From positions 13,152,501-13,216,500 of the forward strand of contig OU015568.1 of NCBI GenBank assembly GCA_907165135.1: DNA of 64,000 nucleotides. Direction: 5' to 3'. Source of the stretch: Oikopleura dioica (taxonomy: Eukaryota > Chordata > Appendicularia > Copelata > Oikopleuridae). Shown here one piece after another: positions 10,215 through 21,157 of this stretch (position 1 is its first letter; each line of letters begins with the position of its first letter). The translations under genes were made by a program, and so were the position numbers. The notes below the pieces were generated by a model. That model did not search any database. It worked only from the letters and a program-made list of their open reading frames with translations, and was not told the DNA's origin.

Positions 10215-12175
10215 TTTGATTGGTATAACTAATGAGACCACCGAAACTTGCGTTAATAGTTCTAGCAGGTGCTCGTAAACTCAGACTTGACTTTTATGAC
10301 GAGAGACTTTCGATGGATCTCTCTAACATTGTGTCATGCCATCTTACTTTTTGTAAACAAAAAAAAATAATTTATGTTGTTTTACGATTTATCAGCTGCT
10401 CTTGGAGAGTTTCGAATTCGATATCTTCTGCTTATAAAAGCTGTAAAAATAGATATAAGTTGTCAGAAGATTGCAATCAAAAGGTTAAAAATGATAAAGG
10501 ATCAAGTAAAGGTGCACCTCAAAAACCTCAGCTTGGCACAAGCTTCTCAAAGTTATACTTCGGTTTCAACTCTTAAGCTCTCCTGGGTATCCAATGTGCA
10601 TATCGGACCTTGCCAGGTAACTTACCCCTCCCACAAGAGCTACCCAATCTAGGTAACGTTGAGCGCGCTTCTCGTGCGGTAAGAAGCTTTCAGTCTTATT
10701 GAATGCAGCTGTAATGAGTATCAATGAACAGAAAAGGAGTAATCTCTGGCAAACTGAATAATTGCCCACAAATGACCGAAATCTCCCTTTTCTATTTTGA
10801 ACATTCTTTTCTAAAGCATCGAGTTTCGTAAAATTCTAAAGAGTTGGAATCGGACTCACGTGCTTGTCGACCAACCGGTCGTTTCAAACGCCGCCCATTA
10901 TCGATTACGCGTCGGATTAATACGCCATTTCAGAATTATGATCTCACAGCCGTAATCGAAGACTTGCTTATCCCTTTAACGTCAAATGTAAGGAAAACTT
11001 GATCCGTTTGGAAGTAAATCCGAGGTTACCGTAAGCCTAAATTTAAGGATCGAGTCTATTTATTCAAGGACAGCAAGAATAGTATAACGGTAAAAATTAA
11101 AATAACGCTGAAGGCTCATAAAAGAACGGATCAGAATGATATTTATCTCAAACGAAAAAGAAAGAAACAAAATACGATTGTTTTTGTCTGTGTTGTTAGT
11201 CTACCTTGAAGGAGATTCGAGCTCCTGCGTAATGAGCATGTAAGCTTGGAGACGGAAGTGGTCAGCTCAAAGTATTTCCAGCAACAGGTTCCCTAAGAAC
11301 GCGCCAGGATCATCTGAGACACTTCAGAATCTCGTGATTATCAAAATTGAAAGAATGTGTATAGAGTTTCATTTCATGAACCATTCTAGCGCAATTAATT
11401 TGGTGCGAACTTGCTGTTCACAAAGCACAAATCTCGCAGCAAATCTGGCAGCACGTGACTAGTGGCCTCCGATAGAAGGTGTTAGAATCGGCGCAGAGAA
11501 GAAGCTTATCATTATCCTGGTCAATACAATAATTCCTCTTCGAGTCTTATCCGGCACTAGCGTTCATCCTGCAATTCGTTAGAAACGCGTGAGATTTTTA
11601 TATCCGCGCTCTTGACGAAAATCTCAATTATTGAAGCAGCAATAACCTATCTTCTATCATCATCATATAGTCTATGCTTTCTTGGTTTTATTGAAAGAAA
11701 TATTTGAGAAAATAGGAAAATATTTAAATCTAATAGTCTAATAAAAGAATTACTTAGAATCTTTCTTTCAGATAATATTCAAAGAGGTATACGTTCAAGT
11801 AATTTTATAGGATTCAAATTATAAGAAATTAATTTCGGAAACAATAATTTAAAAATTTCAAACGAAATTCGACAAATGAATAAGTGTCAAAACAGAGATT
11901 TGCTATATTGATAGTCCATCAATGATAGAGAAGAGTTTTTGAATAAATTAATTGACAGTGCATTGAACTTTCTGAGTTCTTCTGAAATGCTCTTTCAAAG
12001 AAGTTGAACTTTCACGGGTTCAGGCTTTATCAGAAGAATCGTAGATGGCAGTCGCGCACTGGTGCTTGTGGTGGTGCGCCACCACCATTTACTACTCTTC
12101 AGAAAACAGAAGGAGAATAAAAAACTAACTCAATAATTTGCATTTCTAAAATCGTTAATCAACTCAAGTTCCACG
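10215..12175. other. Gene-poor gap
   Basis: Apart from the tentative minus-strand gene at 10553-10753 I see no convincing coding region, RNA gene or repeat. The only long ORF (10232-10576 plus) has no recognisable features. Confidence 0.5.
10553..10753 (-). CDS. Possible 3' exons of a small secreted or membrane protein
   Basis: On the minus strand an AG acceptor is followed by a 128-nt open exon (10753-10626), a GTAAGT donor, a 43-nt intron (10625-10583) ending CCCAG, and a 30-nt final exon ending TAA at 10553. The exon phases agree. The peptide begins with a hydrophobic stretch resembling a signal or membrane segment (LLLFCSLILITAAF), then contains a basic EKR site. No initiator ATG lies in frame, so a further upstream exon would be needed. 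No family is recognised. The support is only the splice signals and the intron length, so it may be spurious. Confidence 0.3.
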
Positions 12176-14281
12176 ATGAAGTGGAGCCTCTTTTTGCTTT
12201 TTGCTCTGATAAATTTATCGGAAAGTCTTACCAGACGAGAAAGAGAACAACGGGTAACATAAAGAAAATGAAAAATCAATAAAAAGTAAAATATTGTTAA
12301 GAGAGCTAAAAGAAGACAAGCGAAAAAGGAGAAACAGGACAAGAAGAGCCATTTGTTTGGATACCACGGTAATGACTGTTCTAACACGAGTTAAACTTTG
12401 ACTTTTCGAAGCCTAAATTTTGCATAGATATGAATGACCTCGTCGAGAAAAACAATAAGGGCGAGATCTCTCATTTCTTCCAATATGTTTACGGGATAAA
12501 AACGACTAAAAAGTCAACAACCACGACAACAACAACCACTACGAGCAGCGAAAAAACAACCACGATAGATCAGACCACAACGGAACAAACCACAACGGAG
12601 CAAACAACAACATCAGCCGAGACAACGACCGTTCAGACAACAACTTCAATCGACGATGTTAAAACTACGACAGAAGACATCAGGTTTTTGTCTGCAGCGG
12701 AAAAGAAAAAACGGAGAAAAGTAAGTAGAATAGAAGTTTTCATGAGATAACTTAAATTGAACCCGTATCTTATTGATTGTCTCAGGCACAGCGAATGAAG
12801 GCAAAGCAAGAGCGAGAAGCAGCTTCGACTTCTCGACCAGCGACGACGCCAAAGTCAAAAGGTGTCTACAGCAATCTCTCCGACACCGTGAACGAAGTCC
12901 AGAACTAGGTACCCGCTGAAATCTGAGTGGCCATTTTCTGTCTATCTTTACATGCAGTTTTCGGGGGCTGAAGTTTTATACAGTAGATGAATTATTTTTT
13001 TGAGCCAAAAAAAAAAATTTTTTTTTTTTAAAATTTTCACGTGACAAAATTTTCGTTTTAAATTTTGGTATTTCGGCTGTTACTCGTGAGCCTAAACAAG
13101 CCTAAAAATGAATCACATATGAGATGAAAGAGCTCAAAAAATGCTTTCAGAAAATGTGCCGCACTCAACGGCCGGAAGCGGCCGAAAATTTTTAGAGCCA
13201 AAAGATTGCCCAAAAATCAGTGATTTCAGGACAAAAATTGCGTAGGCGGACCTGTAATAATCAATTATTTATAATTTATTACTGAACATTTCATTTGTTA
13301 GGCTCGAGACTTACACCAGACGACTCAGTTTTGAAGTCTGGACATTTTTGTGTGCGAAAGTACCCCGAGTACAAATGTTCTAGAAAATCTTATCGCCGAA
13401 TTTCGATGACCTCAAATGACCCCAAGATGAACTTTTTTCCAAATTTTATGGTCAGACTTGAACTCTATGGTAGTAATTTAGTATACTCACAAAGTTTGAG
13501 CGAAAAATATGAGCGAAATCTACCGTTTAGTTTTTTCAGCGGGTACCTAGTCCAGAACATCATCTTCAGTCTCATCTGGAAGAATCAATTCTCCAACAAC
13601 ATTTTCACGCCCCCTCCAATGCCCGATTTCCCCTCAACAACTGACACTCCCCCGATGGAGTCGCGAATCATTCCTCGGATCCTGCCTGAAGATTTCAACG
13701 TACCAAACAAGGAAACACTCGATTTGATCATGAATTTCGAAGAGAGCCAGGGCAGATTCAATCGAAGACGCGAATTCGAAACTTCTGCTCAGCCAAAATG
13801 CAACGGAGAAGCGCTTCAGCTGAACTTAGAATGCGAAGGATGCCATGTTGGATTCCCCAAACTCGATCTTTGCGTTCGTTTCAGCAGAGAAGACAGTCTG
13901 CGCGACGAGAGCGAATTCAAGGTGAGCCACTCTTTATTCCATCTTGCTCGGATAAAAGCGCGCGAGGAATTTGTTGTTTGCGCCGCCAGTGAGCGTAATT
14001 TAAGACGGCTAGATTTCAAAGCGATTTTAGAAAAAACACCAGCAAACCTGGCGCTTTGATAAATATTCTTTGGGGCCTTATAAAGATTAAAAATCAGACA
14101 TCAACTGTTTTCTAAAAATGACCCTGATTTCAAGGACAATTCTGAATGTCAATTTTAGTGCAAAATCGACTGCGGCCCTGGTTTCAAAATCGCCGATGGT
14201 TTCAACAAAGTCAAGTGTACGAAGGACAAGTGGAAGCATCTGAAGAAGGACGTCAAGGAGAAGACCTGCGTCCGAGTTTAA
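12176..14281 (+). CDS. Secreted protein with Thr-rich stalk and C-terminal sushi/CCP-like Cys domain
   Basis: The first exon encodes a signal peptide (MKWSLFLLFALINL). Further exons add a basic segment, then a mucin-like stretch of Thr repeats (12510-12660), a second basic segment, and a Pro-rich linker. The last part has six Cys in a pattern like CCP/sushi modules (C..GF...C...W...C) and ends at TAA 14279-14281. Introns at 12253-12300, 12369-12420, 12721-12785 and 13922-14158 are GT-AG. A TIR element (12905-13550) interrupts the coding sequence; without it and one copy of the flanking repeat, the frame runs straight through. As it stands, translation into the element meets TAG at once, so the gene is either spliced unusually or truncated. 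It could be a house-matrix (oikosin-like) or cuticle protein; that is inference. Confidence 0.55.
12905..13550. mobile_element. TIR element (MITE) in the sushi-like gene
   Basis: Ends are CTAGGTACCCGCTGAAA and its reverse complement. The 9-bp direct repeat GTCCAGAAC lies at 12897-12905 and 13550-13558, overlapping the TIR by one base each side, so the target duplication is 7-9 bp (hAT-like, 8 expected). No transposase ORF is present. The element is AT-rich. Confidence 0.8.
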
Positions 14282-14810
14282 TTTATAACCAAACTCTCAA
14301 CATGCGCCTCTGAAGATGCCCCTCCCAACCAACCCTCCATGATACCTTCTTACAGCTGGAAACAACAAGTCGGCAGCTTTCATTCCATTCATGCCGAGCC
14401 TTTTTAAACTTTTTTTTCTTGTCCTGTTCGTTTTGTTCACACACACTTGTAAATTTGTAACGCCGCTTCATGCTCTGAAAATACAGATCTACTAAAAGTT
14501 CAACTCATTTGATGTTCTTATGAAAGTAGATTAACGTTTTCTACAGATAATTCGATTTCAATAAGTTTCAATAAGCAATAAGTTTATAAAATTTGAGGAA
14601 ATTACTTTTGTATTCGGAATTTTTATTTTGAGAAATTTTCTCTCATTACGTGATCCTGGGTTAACCAGAAAATTGGCGGAAATAGGGAAAATAGAATCTT
14701 CTCGCGCCGCGATTGGCGGAAAGCGCGCGTTTTCTCGAACCCAAGTGGCCACTTCAATTGTTCTGCTGAAGAAGCAAGAACCTTCAGAAAGAAATGGAAC
14801 CCTTTCAGTA
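14282..14810. other. Intergenic gap
   Basis: Contains the 3' region of the sushi-like gene and the 5' flank of DNA2. A TTTCAG at 14803-14808 lies two bases before the DNA2 ATG and is a likely trans-splice acceptor. An ORF from 14628 runs through the DNA2 first exon frame but has no homology upstream of 14811. Confidence 0.5.
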
Positions 14811-17800
14811 ATGAAGAAGTCAGTTTTGAATTCGAAGAAGTCTCAGAGACCAATCTCTACGTTTTTTATGAAGAACGAAAATAAGGAAAATGTCGAGAAA
14901 GAAGAAACGTCTCAAATGGAAGGAAAGTTGTTCATAAATAGGATTTTATTGAATAGAAAGATCAAAAAATAGTAATTTTTATGAATTTCTGGAAAGTGAT
15001 TCCCGAATTGGCGCCGACGCCTTGCCGGAAACGAACCCGCTCCCCAGGATCCTCTTCGGCACCGTATCCAAAAGTGAGCCGCGATATTTTCCAACTAGGC
15101 TCGGTTTGTCAAAGTTCTTATTTCATTTCTTTCTGCGTCTGAACACGATCTGACTTCGCGTTTGCGGGGCGATTGGCGAACCAAGTAAAGGGATTACGCG
15201 CAACGACGAGCGTGAAAAAGAAAATTTAAGACAAACTGATGATCTTTTCAGAGGTGGGATTTGCATTCGGTTACCCTTACAGCACTTGAGTGATTCATCT
15301 TTTCAGAGTCAAAGAAGGTGAAAAATGAGGAAGATGATTTCGACACGAGCATGGGACTCTTCGACCAGAGCATGGCGGAAGAAAGCACGCAGGAATCTCA
15401 AGGAATGGGTCTGTTCTTAACCTATTTACCAGTGAAATGAAGCTAATAAGAACCCAAAAAAAGACGTAAAAATGACGCAGGACACGCAAGAAATGAAAGA
15501 AGAAAAGGAAGAATCCGACTTCGATGATGACGACTTTGATTTTGACGAATTAGCTCTTGCTTCTCAAACCCAATCTCAACGCGAAATCAAATCTGGCGAA
15601 CTTCGAGGACGGGCGACTGTTGTAGAACGCATTGGACAAGATTACGTGATTGTTGAAAACACAAAGGGAGAGTTTTTCAAATTGAAAGTTGATCCAGATT
15701 GGTATTTACAAGTGAACGACATCGTCCACGGCCCTCCAGAATTCGGCTCAGTCGTCGTTGCTCATTCTGACACTTTGATTTCGTCGACGAATGTGGCGAC
15801 CGCAGCAAAATGCCCTCGAGAAGCAGTTCTCGGTGATCGTTTCCGAGATGCTGAGTATGGAAGTCGCGGCAGCGTTCGAATGCTCATCGGCACCATCCTC
15901 CACGAAGTGTTCCAAGAGCTGCTAACAGAAACAATCAAAGGGCGAATAATTTCTGTAGATAAAATCGCGAACGAGTTCAAGAAAATCGCCTCCAATTTCA
16001 TCGAAGATATCATGTTAGCAGGAAGCGACATCGATGCGGTGACGAAGGAATCTGAGGGCTACTTTGCGATGATTTCCACGCTGCTAAAAGGCCTCTGTCA
16101 GACTGGCTTCGATACAAAGCTTCAATTCGCTAGCTCTACGAATCCAAACATGACGAATTTCGTCGACAGCAAAATCAAAATAGAACAAGTTCCAGATATC
16201 GAAGAAAACCTTTGGGAGCCTCGACTGGGAATCAAAGGCAAAATTGATATAACTGCGAGGATAAGCGCGATGGATCTTGGAAAAAGATCGAGCGAAAAAT
16301 TAACGACGCCTATTGAATTGAAGTCTGGTCGAGGAGATCAGCTCATTCAAGAGCATCGAATTCAGACACAGCTGTACGGCGCTGTTCACGCGATTCGGGG
16401 CAAGCAAAAGTTTCAAAGGACAACCGGGCTGGTTTGTTACATCAAGACAGGAAAGGTGTTTTCAGTTCCTGTGAAAAAGATTGAAATTGACACGATTATG
16501 GAACGAAGAAATGTCGTAGCTAGTTATGTGCGGCGGCCATTAAAAGAGGAAGATGAAGATATTCGACCGCTCCCTCCACTCATCCCTGATGGAAGGCGCT
16601 GTGAAAATTGTTTCAAGCGATCCCTTTGTTCATTTTGGGCGAAGGCAGAAGGATTGATTCACGAAGACGCTAAAACGCAGGAAGTATTTGATGAAGAACA
16701 GAAAAATGTTACCCCAGAACTGCTAGAATACGTTATAAAATGGACAAAGTTGGGTCTCCTTGAGCAGAAAAACATCAGCAGAAAATTACGAGGCAAGGAA
16801 ATTTGGAACAATAAAGATGATCCGAAGTCAATGATGACAGGATTGGAGAGTCACGGGCCACCGGTAAGAACCGGTAATCGCTGGAAGACGGTCTTCAGAC
16901 TTCCGTTTGGCAAAAATTGGCCATTTGATCTAGGGCAGTCGGTCTACTTCTCTCACGGTGAGCGTCTCGCTGTCGCCAGTGGTTGGGTAACTCGTTTAAA
17001 CCCGAGCAAGGGGATGAGTTCTCGGGGAATTGTTGAGTTGAGCTTGAACCAGTGTCTTCCGCAGAAGAAGGATTACCAGGCGAATCTCGGAAAAGGCGCT
17101 GGCGGCGGAAATTTCGACACAACTCTCTGGCTTGGCAATATCATGCTTTACGCATCTCCATACGGCGAACAATTACAAAAACTACTCCTGAACGCTCCTA
17201 CTTATAGAAAAAATGTAAAGCAGAGTTTTCCGGAGACTTATGAGTTTGCGCGAGATACTTTGAAGAAAGCGCTGACAGGAAGACTGAATGTCCACCAGAA
17301 GAGAGCAATCAAGTTGGCTCTTGAAGCAAAAAACTACTCGCTGATTCAGGGGTTTCCTGGTTCTGGAAAAACAAGCGTAATTGTAGAACTGATTCGGATT
17401 CTTTTGGCGTTTGGGCAACGAGTACTCATCACATCGCACACTCACTCGGCAGTCGACAATATTCTGACTAGAGTTCTACCAAAGATGACAAAGCAGCAAG
17501 TAAAGGAGACGATCAGAATTGGTGATGACAAGAAAATCGAGATTTCTGTACAGCATGTATCAGAACAAACCCGGCTCGCGAATTGCAAGACTAATGAGGA
17601 CTACAAAAATGTGTACGAAAAAGCAAGACTGGTTGCTGGAACATGCATGGGTGTCTCAAGACATGCTGTCTTCACTGGAGGGCCAGTTGATTATGCGATT
17701 GTAGATGAAGCTGGACAAGTTTCTGAGCCAATTGTTTTAGGAAAGGCTCGAAAAAGTAACTTAATTTGGTCACGTTGTGCCTTTTTAACGTTGAAATAAC

Positions 17801-18689
17801 TGTAACTTCCATTTCGAAGCCCGGTACAGGCGCTCTTGTGCACTGTCGAAAGTTCATTCTCGTTGGCGATCCTTGCCAGCTTCCACCCCTTATCCATTCC
17901 CGCAGCGCTAAACAGAATGGAGCTCAAATTTCACTTATGGAAAGACTAGCGAAAGCGTATCCCGACTCCTTGCGACAGCTCCAAACACAGTATCGATTCA
18001 ATGCTGATATCACTGCCCTAGCGAATCATCTAACCTACGAGGGGAAAATGGAATGTGGTGAGGGCAACAAGGACCAAACACTGCTCTCGGTGCATCAGAG
18101 CTGGAAGTCTTCTGAATCGCAAGTCTGGCTCAACGACGCGATTGATCCGGCGAAAACAATCACATTTATTGATACCTCAGAAAAGCTTGGCTTGGAAAAT
18201 AAGATCGAAGGAAGAGGTTACACGAACCCGACAGAGGTTCAGATCGTCAAATATTTGGTCAAGAGATTGAATGTCATGAAGATCAAGAAGGATTGCATTG
18301 GGATAATTGGTGAGCCATTTTTCGCACCTTTCTTTTGAACAAAATTTCTAGCGCCGTACCGAGCTCAAATCGAGCTACTTCGAGAAAAGCTCGAATCAGA
18401 AGAAGGCGTTGAAATTGACACCGTCGACAAATTTCAAGGACGTGAAAACAAAATAATCATCATTTCCTTCGTACGATCGATCCCTGACATGGACGTAGAC
18501 AAGCTGAACTCGGAGCTGTTAGAGTCAGTAAATCGAATCAACGTCGCTTGTACTCGGGCACAATACAAGTTGATCTTCGTCGGTTGCAAGAAAACCATCG
18601 AAAAGATCGACATCACAAAGAAGCTCGTCAGTTTTCTAGAAAAGAATAAAAATATCACGAGGCTTGCTCTAGATCAATTCCTGCACTAG
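14811..18689 (+). CDS. DNA2: DNA2 nuclease-helicase
   Basis: DNA2 trims 5' flaps in Okazaki-fragment maturation and resects DNA ends in the nucleus and mitochondria. The RecB-like nuclease has the expected GKIDIT and PIELKSG acidic/Lys motif (near 16235-16330), and the Fe-S cysteines are in AAKCPRE and RRCENCFKRSLCSFW. The SF1 helicase follows with Walker A GFPGSGKTS (near 17350), Walker B VDEAGQ (near 17700), GDPCQLPP and QYRFN, ending with the ARTRAQ-type motif VACTRAQ. The N-terminus carries a PCNA-binding PIP box, QRPISTFF (about residues 12-19). Introns include 14927-14996 and one splitting motif II from motif III at about 17757-17834. The start at 14811 was chosen because it sits two bases after an acceptor and reads straight into the PIP box. 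NPLOC4 begins 98 bp downstream. Confidence 0.93.
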
Positions 18690-18787
18690 AATATTTTACC
18701 ATTTCACTCACAGTTTTATCCACTGCCTTATTTAATGAAAATATTTTGATGAAATTCTATCAATGGACTGAATTAAGATTGAAAAAG

Positions 18788-20957
18788 ATGATAATCCGTG
18801 TGCAGAGTCCGGAAGGCATGCATCGAGTTAATCTAGGCGAATCAGCTAGTATAAGCGACTTATATAAGGAATGGCTTTTAAATAAGAAATTTATTGATAA
18901 AAAAGCTATTGTTTTAAAGCCGAGCTTAGAAAACGACCGAAGTGTCCAAGATAGATCGAGCATGGACGCTCTACAAAGACAGGGAGAAGAAAACTGCGAT
19001 CAAGAAAACATCCCGAACGAGCCTCGGCCTCAAGCATGGCGACATTGTGTATTTATTCTTCAACTCTGGTTTGAATGTGACAGAGCAAGAGTCAAAACCC
19101 GAACCGGCAAATGCTACTGCAGCTAGAAAGGATGTGCCGGAGGATCCAGTTGATGTTGTACTTTGGACGAAGAAGTGGGATCATGGCTCGAAGAAAGGCA
19201 TGAATAAAGTCGACCAACTGATTCCAGATCCATGGGATGCAAGCTATTTGAAAGAGAAGGAAATCAAATTTCTTTCCTTTCACAGGTAACGGAAATCTAA
19301 AATTAATTAGTCACAGCATTTGTAGTTATATGCGAAAAATAACTTCGGGAATCGACAAGGGCAAATTCGTCAATTTGGAAAAACTCAAAACCTCTCGAGA
19401 AATCAAAGAAGGCGAAAACACCCGTGCGTTGTCCGAAATGCCGACGGCAATCACGCTCAACCGCCAAATTTACCGTCACGTGGACAATGTCTGCTTCCAA
19501 AATCGAGAAGTGATGGACAGATTCCTTGAGCGCTGGAGGAGTACTGGGCAGCAGCAGGCTGGATGGCTCTTTGGAAAATATGACGTCCATGAAGATGTGC
19601 CTTTTGGAATCAAATGCAATGTTTTTACGATTTATCCCATTCCTACAACTCATGTAAGCATCTTATTTACTTTTATTCGTACTCTTTTCTTTAGGCCAAA
19701 AATGAAATTTCCCTGTGCGACGACGAAAACGAGAAAACTATCCTCGAAATAGCGAAAAGAATGGGCCTCGAACGAGTTGGTTGGATTGTGACTGATTTAG
19801 TGCCGGACAAGGACGGGAAAGTTAAAGATGTTCGCAATAAAGATACCCACTACGTCACTGCCGAAGGTCAGTTAGCGAAAGCTTGCGATAATTTATTTGA
19901 ATCAAAGAGTGCATCATCGCCGGAAGACTTCAGGATTCGCATCCAAATCCCTGCCGACTTGCTTCATGTGGATATTATGGCTCAAAGTTTGTCACAGTTA
20001 TTGTTACAGGAAAAGAAGACGGAACCATCGATTTCCGAGGCTATCAAGTTTCCAATCAGGTAATTTGACGTTGCCCCTTTCAAGAAAATTACCTCCAAGC
20101 AAGGGTCAGTCCCTATCAGTCGATGGAACAATCGTACCAACGATCGATGCCCCTGAATACGGTTACACTCGAGAAAGTACCGACGATCTCTACTGTCCCG
20201 ATATCTTATTCCGCGAAAAGGATGAGTATGGAAATGATGTCACGAAAATTGGCCGACCACTGCCTATTGAATATTTATTGACCGACGTAAGATCATGCGA
20301 AGGATAACCGTTTCTGACCATGTATTCAGATGGGGTGCAACTTTGCAGTAAAAATGGACTACCGAGTAACAGCTAAAAACGCGGCTTCCGCTTCGATGGA
20401 GAAAAGACAACGATACAAGACATTGCTCTTTATTTAAAACATTTTGGAAAAGAAAACGTCCACGAAGCTGTTCGAGAGTTTAGCTTGATCATCGCTTTTG
20501 CTTGTAATGATACTCTACCTCTAAAGGTAAAATTTTTAAAGGGGATTTATTTACCAGTATTTTTTAATAGATGAGATTGCCGATGCTTCTCGAGGCGATA
20601 CGAGAAGGGGATGATGGGAAGCTCTTCCAGTTTCTGAATACTTCTGAATGGCTCACTGCTGCGGAGATTTTCGCTTCTTCAACGGAGGATACAGGGCCAG
20701 GTAAAATATAAAACCGAATAATATCGGCATTTATGTGGTATACAAACTTCATGTGGACATTTTTTATCAAAAGTGACCATTTATTTTCACTCATTGTATT
20801 TAAAAGCAGAGGAGGGGCGCCAAATATCTAGGTTACTGGCCTATCATTTATTTATATCGCAGTACTTATCACAGGTGTTTTTACAGGTGACGACCTCGGC
20901 ATGGATTTGGACGAAGAAACAAGGCTGGCCATCGAACGATCCTTGCGTGAAACATAG
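18788..20957 (+). CDS. NPLOC4: NPL4 homologue, p97/VCP cofactor
   Basis: NPL4 pairs with UFD1 to recruit p97 to ubiquitinated substrates in ER-associated and chromatin-associated degradation. In order there is a UBX-like N-terminal domain (MIIRVQSPEG), the zf-NPL4/MPN core (ITLNRQIYRHVDN; VGWIVTDLVP), and the CTD motif (YGSKFVTV; GYQVSN). The reading frame changes at several places are explained by short GT-AG introns, e.g. the 44-nt intron after GCCGAAG near 19866 and a 41-nt intron starting near 20365. The last exon ends in DEETRLAIERSL, a good ubiquitin-interacting motif. Vertebrate NPL4 instead ends in an NZF zinc finger, so the ubiquitin-binding tail differs here. The gene sits 98 bp after DNA2 on the same strand. 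Confidence 0.9.
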
Positions 20958-21157
20958 CCGTTCAAGAATATTCCCCTCGCCTTTGCTTCAAAACAACACT
21001 TTTACATGTTCTTTATTTTATAAAAAAAATCTCTACAAGGATATTTACTTTTGTGCTAATCACTTCATAAACGAATCTTTACGAATGTTGCGAAAAAAAT
21101 ACAGAAACAATATAACAAGCAATGTCTTATTATTATTAAATTAATTGCGTAAGTAGA

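Noticed and set aside
10232-10576. 114-codon plus-strand ORF
   Set aside because: No homology, no splice context, biased low-quality composition; likely chance.
13295-13555. 5' part of a 254-codon ORF in the sushi-like gene
   Set aside because: It lies inside the TIR element and is only open by chance up to the real exon.
20337-20430. Apparent frameshift at an A-run in NPLOC4
   Set aside because: A 41-nt GT-AG intron starting GTAACAG joins both frames in phase, so no sequence error is needed.
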